DNA from: Dendrobium chrysotoxum
Taxonomy: Eukaryota > Streptophyta > Magnoliopsida > Asparagales > Orchidaceae
Direction of reading: 5' to 3'
Assembly (NCBI GenBank): GCA_019925795.1
Contig: CM034307.1
Span: 12,669,197-12,733,196, forward strand
DNA: 64,000 nucleotides
A model generated the notes under the pieces. The model did no database searches. It was not told where the DNA came from and was given only the letters and a program-made list of their open reading frames with translations. The translations under genes were made by a program, and so were the position numbers. Positions 12,505 through 23,285 of the stretch are shown here, piece after piece. The number at the start of each line of letters is the position of its first letter. The first letter of the stretch is position 1.

Positions 12505-12650
12505 TCTTTCCCTTTATATAGTTCTCTCTTCCGAGATCTCCTATGACAACCTCCACTTCAAGATACATCTTATCTCTCATTTCCCTCAACACCATTTTGC
12601 CCTCCCGAACTCCTATCCACTGCACTTCCGCTCGCAATATGTAGATGACC
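12505..12650 (+). promoter_or_regulatory. Promoter-like spot with short ORF (possible gene fragment)
   Basis: A TATATAG box (about 12514-12521) is followed by a pyrimidine-rich stretch with TTCTCTCTTCC, as at plant transcription start sites. About 25 bp later comes an ATG (12543) opening a 33-codon frame, MTTSTSRYILSLISL..., that stops at 12644. Base composition to about 12790 is clearly richer in C than the surroundings, which would fit a captured or decayed piece of a host gene. I do not recognise the peptide. It could equally be chance or the promoter of an unrecognised repeat. Confidence 0.25.
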
Positions 12651-12790
12651 AATCCTCTTTGCCAAGCTCGTTACTTCAAATTTTTTTATCTTCATTACTT
12701 GTGTCCTGTTGCCATCACACTCTCGCAGCTCCAAGCCCCCACCCAATGCATCTACTCTGGCTCCTATCCATAAATATCAACAATATTTTC

Positions 12791-13267
12791 CCATAACTTT
12801 CGCTAATGGCCACTATCAACTATTATCATAACCTAGATATTTTAGTTTAGTTTAATATCAAATTTTTATAGTATATATAAGCTAATATTATAAATTTGAT
12901 ATTAAATTAGGCAACATTTTCATCTTAAGAAAATGATTAATATTAAAGTTAGGCTAATTAGATTAAGTTAACAAATATGTTGTTATAAGTTAATACTACA
13001 AAAATATAATGTCACAAATTATTCATCAAAGAATAACACTTAAAAATAAAAGTCAATCAAAGTGCACAAAATAAATCATATAATAATATTGCTTTTAGTT
13101 TATTTTGATGATAGAAATATGGCACATTTCAGCATATTGAAGGTTAAACGGCTAACCAAGTTACTTTTAGCTTATTACACCACGAAACATTCACATAGTT
13201 ATAAATATTAAACTATTTCACAAAAAATATTAAATATTTAAATAATTTAATATTTGCTATTGCATTA
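12791..13267. other. AT-rich spacer, nothing recognised
   Basis: This stretch lies between the promoter-like spot and the LINE tail. No feature can be supported. Confidence 0.5.
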
Positions 13268-13640
13268 TCTTCTTTTTTTTTTTTTTTTTTGAGAAATGCA
13301 ATTGCAATTAATAGAAAAGTCTAATACAAAGTACTAGCCAATACTATCACATTCCTCCTTTAACAACTCAAGAAATGAAGGAAGAATATTATTTGTACTC
13401 AAATATTCCCAAAAAAAATTTACTAGTAAGAGCATAGTTAGTACATAAATTCGCTAATCTATTAGAGTCCCTATTAGAAAAATTAAATATCACTTGATTA
13501 AATTCATTCAGAAAAGCAATTAAGTTCTCCAATCCAACGGCCACCATTAATAGTACACATTTTCCTCATATCCTTTTGAAGAAACTTGATGATGTTCTCA
13601 TTATCCCCTTCAATGATAATTATGTTCAATAAGGCTTCTT
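13268..13640 (-). pseudogene. LINE 3' end (RNase H fragment), 5'-truncated
   Basis: Read on the minus strand, the piece IIIEGDNENIIKFLQKDM (about 13620-13560) matches IIIEGDNVNVIKFLHGGL of the LINE at 4590-4650. It is followed by the family's 3' end and a poly(A) (about 19 T on the plus strand at 13272-13290). Only the last part of the RNase H domain and the 3' tail remain, the usual product of incomplete target-primed reverse transcription. The poly(A) tail differs from the (GAA)n tail of the first copy. Confidence 0.75.
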
Positions 13641-13713
13641 TTGAGCTATTTTATTTAGATTTTGCTTTAATTTTTTATTTTCTTTAATTATCAAAGATTA
13701 ATATTAATTAATA

Positions 13714-14590
13714 GTTTTTTTTGGGTTAAAACCAAATTATGGGCTTATGTGTTAAGCTATAAAAAATGATTACAAGTCCTTCAAAGGATCAAAGGCTCTC
13801 TAAATGTGCTAAAATTAAAAAAGCAATATATATATGGAGTCAAGATCCCATCTAAGATACAAGAAAAAGCAAGGAACTAAAATGATAACCTATAGGGAGG
13901 CAAGGGGCTATCACCCAAAAATAAACTAAGCAGAAGCTAGCTAGGAATCCCAAATAAAACCTGCCAAAAACCTGTAATACCTACAAAAAAGGAGAGCAAA
14001 AACAAAAAACAAACATAAAATGCAAACAATGGAACCATGAAACAGGTCAAACCAGTAGATTGCCTGATTGCCATAGGGATGTTGGATCCAACACCAAAAA
14101 AGGGCCTATTATTATCAACTAGGAAGGCTGAAGAAGACCTGTAATAGCCCAACAAAGCCAACTTGTAGAGGAATAAGGCACAAGGAAAGGAAAACACAAG
14201 TAATTGGCCTAATAACATAGAAAAGGGTTTCCCAACAACCAAGAAATAGAAAGAGAACAATAAAAAAATACATAAAAGAAACACCAAATAATAGAGAGAA
14301 AAAAGAAATAATTGAATGCTAGAATACTAACCTTCAAGCAGATCTCAAGGCAAAAAAAAATCACAATTAAGAAAACCAATTAACATAAGATAATGGACAT
14401 TGAGGGAATGAACAGCCAAACCAGAATAGAATAATAAAAGATAATTGAGAGAGAGAATAGATAGAATAAGCCATCCAACAACCCAACAACAGAGGAGAGA
14501 AAAATCAGGAAAAAGACACAAAGAAAGTAGTTTCCTAACATAAGGCATGCCCATCTTATATAGCCTTACCATGCCCCTGAGGGCATGAAG
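13714..14590 (-). other. Unidentified unit with TATA box and A-rich 3' end
   Basis: On the minus strand the unit opens with an inverted repeat CATGCCC-CTGA-GGGCATG (14570-14587) and TATATAAG (14562-14555). It continues as a long T-rich, CTTT/TTCC-rich tract like a transcribed leader and ends with eight A's (13714-13721). There is no recognisable domain. The two open frames inside (14572-14345 and 14287-13937) encode leucine/phenylalanine-rich peptides that follow from the T-rich composition. It could be a non-autonomous retroposon or a retroposed non-coding transcript. Confidence 0.3.
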
Positions 14591-16352
14591 ACCATTTCAG
14601 CTGAAGTATGATTCAGTGATTGTACGATAATTTTTCTAAGTTTTCCATTTTTGTAATCAAACGTAGTATTGCAAATAAAATATTATCTTGGGAGATAAAA
14701 ATGTTATTCATTATTATGAACTACGTATAATCTTAGAGGATTATAATGATGTTCAATTGCATGTTTAATTACAATAATTTAGATATGTTTTCACTAATCT
14801 CATAATCAAAATTATAATAAGAAATGGCATGTCATCCCAAAAGATGATAATATCATTTATTACTAAGGATTTTGAAAAAGTTGATAATTATATTTTAAAA
14901 AATATTTGAACTTTAGTATTTGATTTTCCCAATAGAATAATTTACCTCATTTTATTTAGGAGCTAAATAAGATGAGATTTTTTTGTATCTTGAGTCGCCT
15001 ATAAAAGCAAGCCTTTATGGCTAATCGCATCATAGGAATGGTGAGTTGCTTACGAACACTCTTGATTAAAATGGTGGTGGATATTTTATTAGATTTCAGG
15101 ATTGGAGCAAGGAAAAGAGGTAGGAATTTTCTAATGGGATTAGTCCAAACTTGAGTTGTTTTTCCTGGAGGCCAGTGGATAAAGAGTATAAGGCATTTTA
15201 AATTTTTGAAACAATTTAGAAATGCCCCAAACTATCTTATGTTGGGCTTTAAGGTTTTGGGGAAGAGCAATTTTTATGTTGGAATCAACATTTTTTTAGA
15301 GATTTGGGATTACATTCCCAATAGTAAAGACTTAAGATTTAAGGTCTGCCTCCTCAAAACCTAAATCTTATTTGGGCACTATAGAGTAGTAACCCGAACC
15401 AATTCTAATGCACTTTGAACTTACATTGGCCTTTATTGGAAAACCAGCTAAATCAGCAAAGAGCTTTAAAACTATGATTCCAGTCTCATTAAGATGGCTA
15501 GGCTGTTACCTATGTTTATAATAATTTAGGGATGATATCTAGAGGATTTCTTAAATGGTCCATTTACTTTTGAGTGGTATGATTATGCGATGTAATTAAT
15601 TTTTAATTAATATTTATTTATTTCTAACATAATGTACACAAATCATGTCTTTATACAGAAATGATATGCTTGAACTTTAAAAATAAGCATAAAAATATAC
15701 CTATAAGGCACAACATTCTTTGAGAAAAAACTACACCTTCATAGGCTAGGTGGTTTACTACTACATGTAGGTGGGGAGTTGCCTAGCAAGGAGAGAAGAA
15801 AGTTTTGAATGTATATATAAGAACTTCAGACGTGCCGTAGCTTACTTCTTTGGAACATTTATCTATCTATGTGGGCCTAATTTCTTTTAGTTACTTATGA
15901 GTAGAAGATTTTTTTTTGTCCTTAAGAGCCTAACAGAGTCTAGACTAAAACAGAGCATGCAAGAAGCAATCCTATAAAAGCATGCAATTTCTAATGCATA
16001 AGTAATGTAAAAAAATATTTTAAAACTAAATCAAAATAGATAGAATGAAGGCTAAATGATAAGTGCCACTTTATTATAAACAATAATCTTTACAAAAATA
16101 AAGGTGGCCAGGCTCCACTGATAATAATCTGGATTCTATGCGTATGAAATGATGCAAGTTTCTTTTTAAAGTAAAATATTTCTTGTGTCTTCAGAACTCC
16201 TTGTCTTGTATCTTTGGACTACTTAAGTTCATTGGGTTTAGATATCTAAATGGAAAGAACTCTTTATTAAAGGATGTTTCTTTCCTCATTGGGCTCTAAT
16301 TATCTAATGAAATGCCTTACTTTATGAACTTTCACCACACTTAAACCATACT
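14591..16352. other. AT-rich spacer, nothing recognised
   Basis: I find no coding region, LTR or RNA gene in this stretch. Confidence 0.45.
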
Positions 16353-17922
16353 TGATAAGTGTAAATTATGTACTATTTTAGTTATTTAAAATTCCATAAA
16401 AATATATTATTTTAGTTATATTTGTATAAGAATTGTGCAGGAAAAAGTAAAAATTTATAAGTGTTAGACAGCACCATAGTGCCATCAAGTATAATGCCAC
16501 AACGCCATCTCGATCAATGCCTAAGTGCCAATTTTAATGTGGATTTCCTGACCTTTTCTAGTGACAAGCACCACAACATCATGAATGTCAGCACTGTAGT
16601 GTATGACAGTGCTGCAGCACCTAAAATTGGCATCGCAGCATTGGGTGTCTATGGAAAATCCACGTATATAGGAAAGCCAACATTACAACATTGCACTACC
16701 AAAATTTCATTTTAAGCACCACAACACTCATTTTTTATGGCACCATGTTGGAGAAATTATAACTTCTAAGAGCCATGTTAATTCAATGAAAATATGAATT
16801 AATTCTTTTAGTAACCGTGCTATATCATCCAGCACCATAACAGTGCCAGCATCCCAGCATCAAGGTGCTAGTTCATTTTTCCCCACCGTAGTGCCACCTT
16901 ATCCAGCACCTCAGTGCTTGATTCATATTTTATACTTACTAAAAATAGTTTTCAGTTCTATTGTTATAGAGTTCGGTCACTTGAGTGAAAAATTTTATAT
17001 TTTTCAGTGTGTTTCTTTAGTACCCGCTTAAAGTAAAGTCTATGGGAGGCTAGGTAAGTGTAAGATACATTCTCCAGGAGATCTTAGCCTATGTTTTATA
17101 TAATTAACTCTCTATTTGATGGAACCACGAGTGTATTGAAGATTTTTTAAGCCTTCCCTGTGATAAACTTCTAACTACTTCTCTTATACTTTATTCTTCT
17201 ATAGATAAAATAAATATGAGTTTGCTTATCATTTCTTCCATGCCTGACTGGTTTTCTTATTTTGAGATGATGATGATGTGAAGAGCATATTAAGTATTAA
17301 CATAGAATCTCATACTTTAATAAAATATTAAAATTTTTAATATCTCCCATTCTTTATTTAATGTATATAATGGACATATGTGTAGTTAAAATCTATTGTG
17401 ATATATAGCCTCGATGGAGAAATGTGGTGATAATTAGGAATATTGAAGTAGAATATTAGTTTGACTAGAAATAGAATATTCGAATAGTCTAGGTTTTATG
17501 AAGATAGCAAAATTGTAGAAAGACTAGCAATATTTCTTTTCATCCCTACATAATCAATAAAGATCTAGAGATGTACAAGCTCTGATCCAAATCTATAATT
17601 AAGTCTCATTAGAAAAGCTATGCAATTTATATGGATTAGCAAGACACATTATCTCATTAGTTTCAACTCTTTTTAATTTATATTTTCATTCAATAGTAGG
17701 AACTTAAAAACATCATTTTTTATTTTAGAATGATAACTTCATGCAATTTGAGTAAGTCATAGTAGTTTTGTTGTAATTTAGCTGAACACTTCCTTATGAG
17801 TTCGATACTATAATCTATCACTTTATCAGTTGATTCGTCAAATATACTTGTGTAAATTAGAGGCCTATTATTAATTTTATATAAAAGACAACCTAAGTAT
17901 ATTTCAAATTCATCTAATCTCA
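16353..17922 (+). repeat. 5' LTR of Athila-like element (LTR-B left)
   Basis: It starts TGATAAGTGTAAATT and ends ...CTAATCTCA. It aligns along its length to 34167-35197 plus 59578-60093, the other LTR, which is split by the Ogre insertion. The U3 holds a palindrome array (16460-16920), including the perfect 12-mer GTGCTGCAGCAC at 16609-16620 and AGCACCATAGTGCC near 16469. A TATA-like TTTTATAC follows near 16927. The sequence after the LTR (17923 onward) has a GTTGCCATGGA core that may be a decayed tRNA-Asp-type primer site as used by Athila; this is weak. No 5-bp flanking duplication could be matched with the far side. Confidence 0.8.
16460..16920 (+). promoter_or_regulatory. U3 palindrome array of the Athila-like LTR (GCAC-GTGC type)
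   Basis: A dozen or so sites of the form CAGCACCATAGTGCC, AGCACTGTAGTG, GTGCTGCAGCAC and AGCACCATAACAGTGCC occur at irregular 20-60 bp spacing just upstream of the TATA-like box. The partner LTR (34280-34720) and LTR-B3 (5390-5760) carry the same motif type. The same motif type recurs inside the element upstream of its second ORF (20360-20900). Confidence 0.65.
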
Positions 17923-18179
17923 AATTAGATGTTGCCATGGAAAATGTGTGAATTAAAATTTAAACTTTATTGTTGAAATAAGTGCATATTTAGACCTACT
18001 TATACACTGTATATTTATTTTGCAAGCTAAAAATTTTAAAAATCCAAAAACTATTCTATTTAATTATTTAGTTTATGATTTTTAGTTGTGGTAACTTTAT
18101 TGTATGCTTGGTAGATCTAGTAAGGAGCCATTATTGTTTGATCAAAAAATAGAAATGACCCTTATAAAAATTTAAAAAC

Positions 18180-20135
18180 TAAAAAGATTTTGAAAATGTT
18201 TGACCCAATACAAAATCAAGGCCATGCTAGACCACTTAGGGAGTATACTAACCTTATAGTAGAAGGAATCCATTAGAGTATCAATAGACATACTATCCAG
18301 GTTATTAGTTTTGAATTAAAATTGGCCATAATTCACCTGGTTCAAAATTCCTTGTTTGGGAGAATCATACTAAAGATTCTAACTTATATTTAGCTAGTTT
18401 CTTAGAAATTTATGTAATGTTTAATATAATTGTGTCAGTAATAATGCCATAAGACTTAGATTGCTCCTATTTTCTTTAAGGGACAAGGCTAAGAAGAGGT
18501 TGATTTCCTTATCCCCATGCTCTATAACCACTTGAAATGAGTTGGCACACAAATTCTTAGCTAGGTTTTTCCCACCATAAAAAACTGCTAAATCTAAAAA
18601 TGATATCACATCTTTTGTCCAGTTTGAAGGAGAATAAATTTATAAAAGTTGGGAAAGATTTAAGTAAACGCTTAGGAAATGCCCTCACCATGCCTTACTC
18701 AATTGATCAGTTATTCAGACCGTCTATAATAGATTTATAGGATTTTTTAGGTCAATTATAGATGTTGTAGCTGGAGGATATTTAATGTTCAAGCAATTTG
18801 ATGAAGCTTATAAATTAATAGAGATAATGGCTAAAAATAATTTCCAGTGGCCTACTATTAGGGTGAAACCTAAGACAGTACTTGAAGTATATAAATTAGA
18901 TGCTTTGTCAATTCTTGCTGCTCAAGTATAAGAGAAATGCTAATTTCCAATAGAATTTCCTGTAGAAATTAATTTATATAAAAATTTTGGTGGATTTTTT
19001 GGCGTATTTCCTACAAAATATTTTCGGTGAATTTTATAATGGGATTTTTGGCAGATTTCTAACAGATTTTTGATGAAATTTATGAAAAATAAATATTATA
19101 AATATTTAAAATTATTCATTTTGCTTATAGAAATTGTTAAATACTTTTAAAATTAAATATATTTTAAAAATTAACTAATTTTATAAATTTTTTTCAAAAA
19201 AAAAAACTATGTTATGGTCGGCTGGGTATTAAAAATAATCTTAACATATAATGTATTAAAAAATATTATTATAAAAGTTTGGTTTACGAGCAGGGTGGGG
19301 GCTTGTGAGCCTACTTCACTAGCAAATAGTGAGCTTGCTCAAGCTAAATTAGAATATTTTTTTTTTTGGTTAGCAAATCTATCATAAAATCCATAAGAAA
19401 TACTTTCTAGCAGATTCCTTCCATCAAAATATTTTTGACAAATCTTTTTCATAGGTGTTTGTTTTTTGATGCATATTTTAATGTTTGAAAAGTTTCTGCC
19501 AAAAATTCACTAGAAATGCAAATCATCAATGGAATTTAGCCATTTTTTTGCCATAAATATACACCAAAAATGATATTTTTCCTATAGTGGTAGCTTCTAT
19601 TTTAAAGAAATTGACTACTATTAGAGTTAACTTAGGATATGGATCATCTATATAATTGGAAGAGACTCGTATGAAGTCTATTGAGGATACTTATACTTTA
19701 GGGATTAAAAATATGAATTTGATTGGATGATAAAATAATCCCTATTCTAGTACCTTCAACCCAAGTTGGAGCAACCACCCTAACTTTAGTTAATCAAATA
19801 ATATTGGTGGTAATAATTAGTAGAATTTAGGGCAACTTAATCAAGGTGGAAACTAAAATAATCCTTAGCAACCTATTTTGAATCTTAGACCTTCTTACCC
19901 TCTAGGATTTATTAAAATATTTAGCTTGGAAATAGAAAGTCACCTTTGTAAGAGGTAGTGATTCTATTTGAAAGTCAATTGTAAAGTCAATCTCCTTCAA
20001 TTTAAAACTTTGAAACTCAATTAGGACAAGTTACCATCTCTTTTAGGAGTAGACCTCTTGGGTCTTTACTTAACTATACTGAGTTTAACCCTAAAGATAA
20101 AGATAAAGAACCTATTAGAAATCACTTGAGGAGTG
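18180..20135 (+). pseudogene. Athila-like gypsy gag, broken and interrupted
   Basis: Fragments in family order are LREYTNLIVEGIH, VISFELKLAIIHLVQNSLFG, then YKLIEIMAKNNFQWPTIRVK and YKLDALSILAAQ at about 18800-18928. After the DNA-transposon insertion the frame resumes with ASILKKLTTI at 19593 and runs into a glycine/asparagine-rich tail (NPSWSNHPNF, about 19740-19870). These are hallmarks of the Athila-type Retrotrans_gag region ('AAGG...AYELIEEMA..NYQWP' in the family). Stops and indels are frequent. No protease, RT or integrase follows before the palindrome array at 20360 and the second ORF at 21003. The copy therefore looks pol-less: either deleted, or a non-autonomous derivative. Confidence 0.75.
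18929..19589. mobile_element. Small non-autonomous DNA transposon in gag
   Basis: The Athila-like gag reading ...CTCAAGTA stops at 18928 and resumes GTAGCTTCT at 19590, so GTA is a 3-bp target duplication. The right end read inward is CACTATAGGAAAAATATC. The left end around TATAAGAGAAATGCTAATTT matches it imperfectly after the first three bases. A CACTA-type end with a 3-bp duplication suggests a CACTA (En/Spm) derivative; the missing CAC on the left is unexplained. The ~660-bp interior is A/T-rich and has no coding capacity. Confidence 0.6.
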
Positions 20136-20359
20136 GTAGTGATGTACCCCAGCCATATTGCTAAATCTAGGCAAGTCTTACTAAAGTCTGACTAAAGACT
20201 TGTATTTTATGATTTGTTATGTTATTCCTATTTTTATATTTTACTATTTTAATTATTTTGTATTTTTTGTATATTCCTTATAAATATTTGATTTTGATCA
20301 AAGTTATGATTAAAGTGCTCTGAAAGTTATTTTGCTAAAATTTATATTAGTGTCATAGA
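20136..20359. other. AT-rich junction after gag
   Basis: Non-coding DNA between the end of the gag reading and the internal palindrome array. No pol sequence is detectable. Confidence 0.45.
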
Positions 20360-20955
20360 GTTAGGGATTGAAGTGCCACAATATTTATATGTTAAGCACT
20401 ATGGCATTCAAAAATAGCACTGTAGTGCTAAGTTCTCGATAAAAAACACTCATATGAACTATTGTAGCACTGTGCACTTGAACACCATAGCATTTTAGAC
20501 ACTTACCCAACATCTCACCGTAATATGCTCAAGTATTGTGGTGTCAGGTCCATAAGTTAAACATCCAAAATTGATAGTTCAATCAAATAACTGCATGATC
20601 TTAACTTATTATTATGGTGCTTTACTGAGTGTTGCATTGTTGCTATCAATGCGGTGTTAGATCAAAAAAATTATTATTTATGTTAAATTTCCATGGAGGT
20701 TAGCATTTTCTAACATTGTAGCTTTCGTACATGTCAAATGCCAAAGTGATTCCCCATGTATAAAGTGTTGCTTTGATTTTACAAAAGTAAGCACCATCAT
20801 ACCATATGTCCACCTCGACTATAGGTTCTATTGGTTTGACCCATTTATCATTTTACACTCTTTAGCGCCACAGATCAGATCCCCATAGCACTGCAATGCT
20901 TATTGTGTTTAGAAATAGGAATTCATTATTTCATTTATTTCACTATATTCTTAAT
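20360..20955 (+). promoter_or_regulatory. Internal palindrome array and TATA-like box upstream of the second ORF
   Basis: Motifs of the LTR-B type recur here outside the LTR: AGCACTGTAGTGCT (about 20428), TAGCACTGTGCAC (about 20472), TATTGTGGTGTC (about 20534), AAGCACCATCATACC (about 20788) and AGCACTGCAATGCTT (about 20887). A TATA-like CTATATTC follows at about 20943, about 60 bp before the ORF start. An alternative reading is that TTCCTTTTTATGCAG (20989-21003) is a 3' splice site. Either way the region is placed to control the second ORF. Confidence 0.55.
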
Positions 20956-21002
20956 TAATCTCTTACTCTTAAGTTCTTCATATCTTTATTCCTTTTTATG
21001 CA

Positions 21003-21784
21003 GTGGCCCCTAAAATGTTTGGCAAGAAGACATCCTCTTCCATAGATGACAAAAGTAAGTTCATTTTTGTTGAGGCTAAGGGAAGGTTTGCTGACTTGCT
21101 AGTCAATAAGCAACTTATCCTTGAGCGAGTTTTCCAAAACCCCAGTCTTCCTTTCATGCAAACCATAGTTAATAGGGGTATGGAACACTTTGTGAGGAGC
21201 CCTTTACAACCATTATAAATGTTGTGAGGGAGTTTATTGCTAATGCAAAAGACAATGTTAAAAATAAATGCTATGCAAGAAGTTGGTGATCTCTTATTAT
21301 GTTGCCTTAAACCATCTTTATAAACTTAAAGTATTTGAGTATGATGAGTACACTACTTTCTTTGAAACTCTCATTTACCCTAAAGAGATCTTAAGAGTTT
21401 TGTGTGGTACCAATAGTTATGCTTGTTGGAAGAAGAGAGAGAATAAGATCATTTACTTTCTTGCCACCTTTCTTACTCAGACTTCTAACATTTGGTATTA
21501 TTTTATCTATGCCTACCTTTTATTTAGTGGAAATATTAGGGAAGTAACCCATGAGCGTGCCATTCTTAATTATGTTATTAAGGTGGATTATACTATTGAT
21601 GTAGGTAACGTATTTATTCTTCCTATAACTATATCATTAGGGGCACTATTTCAGTAGGATTAGGGCACCCTACTCATGTCTATGCCCTATGTGTCAATTC
21701 AGGTGTTAAGGTGGAACAATCCAAGGAGAAACATTTTCCTTTCTCTGCCTTGACAAAAAGAAATTTTGTTTATTTTAAGCAGGT
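21003..21784 (+). pseudogene. Athila-like accessory ORF (plant transposon protein / env-like), 5' part
   Basis: The reading begins with GTG where ATG is expected (xAPKMFGKKTSS). It continues FVEAKGRFADLLVNKQLI and LERVFQNPSLPF, then after one stop the middle part (VLCGTNSYACWKKRENK, ILNYVIKVDYTIDVGNVF). This pattern is that of the domain annotated in plant genomes as 'putative plant transposon protein', found in extra ORFs downstream of gag-pol. Its biochemical role is not established. The frame is cut at 21784/21790 by the Sirevirus and continues at 32497. Besides the lost start codon there are stops near 21216 and 21655, so it is inactive. Confidence 0.7.
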
Positions 21785-21789
21785 AGAGA
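21785..21789. repeat. Target-site duplication AGAGA (left)
   Basis: AGAGA lies directly before the 3' LTR (21790) and again directly after the 5' LTR (32492-32496). Removing the element and one copy restores a continuous reading of the host ORF, which supports the assignment despite the low complexity. Confidence 0.85.
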
Positions 21790-21812
21790 TGAATATACAA
21801 GATGCGCTAAGT

Positions 21813-21845
<33 letters not shown>

Positions 21846-22228
21846 GGGGGTGAATTGGTATTTTAAAATTAATCCTAATTTTTGTAGATTTTTCACAACA
21901 TATAGAAATAAGCAATTTTAATTTTTGATTGCGGAAGCTAACAAATTAAATATGCCTTAAAAAATAGTGATGATGAGATTCTAACTATCACAATAGAACA
22001 TTAATTTCTAATTTCTCACCAACCAGTCATAACGAGAAATTAAATATGGAAATTAAATACAAAAAATGAAAAAAGCACACTAGAAATTTTTATAGTGGTT
22101 TGGTCAACCTTGACCTACGTCCACTTCGTGGAGTCCTCCACTCCGAGTATTACACTAATACTAAGTGACTCTAGAAACCCTCTTCTACCAATCAGGTGCG
22201 GCAGAGGACCGAAGCTCCTTTCACAGGT

Positions 22229-22345
22229 AAAGAACCTTGACTCATTTTTCTCCCTCCTGGAGAAGGAAGAGAACCTTGACTCCTTTTTCTCCCTCCTAAA
22301 GAAGGCAGAGAACCTTGACTTTTTTTCTCCCTCTTGGAGAAGGCA
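22229..22345 (-). promoter_or_regulatory. Tandem R/U5 hairpins, LTR-3
   Basis: Three roughly 40-bp units each carry a stem-loop and an AGAACCT box. The first is TTCTCC-CTCCT-GGAGAA (22248-22264). The second has lost two pairs through GG to AA (AAAGAA). The third is TTCTCC-CTCTT-GGAGAA (about 22326-22342). LTR-4 has two matching units at 31143-31205. They lie about 230-345 nt downstream of the expected start site, in the leader RNA. Confidence 0.55.
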
Positions 22346-22634
22346 TAGAACCTCGAGGACCGGACTAAGAAGCTTCTCTCCCTAGAGAGCTCCCAAAAGA
22401 CTCACCAAGGCCACAGGAGGAGCAAGTGTTTAGCTATCCTGGAGCAACCGTGTGATCCCCTCACACTACTTCTCCCTCACTCTCAAGCTCACGTTCTCCT
22501 TTCTCTCACCAACCCTAATTTTCTTCAAAAGCTCCCTCTCATAGTTCCTTCTTCAGCCACGTTCCTCTCACCAAACTTGATAGAAAAACATAAAATATAG
22601 TTTTTATATTAGGCTTCAAGAAATCCTAAAAAAT

Positions 22635-23285
22635 CAAGTTAGTCGTCACTGTTCGTATAGTATGATCAGTTCAAAACTAGTCCCATCTAGTACGAAGGAG
22701 AATGAATAATTCACAAATTTTCAAAACATCGTACCGTACGATCTAAAGATTGTCCAGTATGATCTATTTTATTTCCTCTATTCGTACGGGACAAATCCTG
22801 GGATGACTGAAAGTCATCTCTGTTAATCATCCTACATTATATACTTTGTACAATATATTTAGTTAATTTCAAGTAGTTCGTCCCGTATGATATGAATATC
22901 ATACAGTATGATTAGTACAAAAATCATGGTTTTGTCTGGTATGATCTCTGGGATGACCAAATTTCTTTGCTCTTTGTGCGATACGATCATGATCATATAG
23001 TACGAATAACAATCATTAATTAACCATAGTTTAATTGCCTAATTATGGAGGTTAATTTTAGCAAGATTTTAAACAATCATACAATACGATTAGAATCGTA
23101 CAGTATAATTACTTCATAAATTAAAATTAAAAATCTTAAATTAATTTTGCAACTAGGTTTTTTAGATCAAAATAAATTATATAGTATGATCAAAATTGTA
23201 CAGCACAATTAGTTCACAGAAATTAATTTTCCAATTAGATGTGAGGCCTATTCTCAGATAACATATCGTATAGTATGATTTATTT
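22635..23285 (-). promoter_or_regulatory. U3 palindrome array, LTR-3 (CATAC-GTATG type)
   Basis: Sites include ATCATACAGTATGATTAG at 22898-22915, ATCATACAATACGATTAG near 23077, ATCGTACAGTATAATTA near 23096, and GTATAGTATGATT near 23268. They often come in pairs separated by 10-15 bp, and several are followed by TTCA and an A-rich stretch. The 18-mer at 22898 is identical to one at 25068 in the internal array. Confidence 0.75.

Noticed and set aside
13937..14572. Two hydrophobic open frames on the minus strand (116 and 75 codons)
   Set aside because: Leu/Phe-rich composition follows from a T-rich strand; no domain, and not in the same frame as the local TATA-like box suggests.
16348..16352. 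Target-site duplication for the Athila-like element
   Set aside because: ATACT on the left does not match the bases after 60093 (CAGTA); borders or flanks are too decayed.
17923..17940. tRNA-Asp primer site of Athila type
   Set aside because: Only a GTTGCC...GGA core agrees; too weak to list as a feature.
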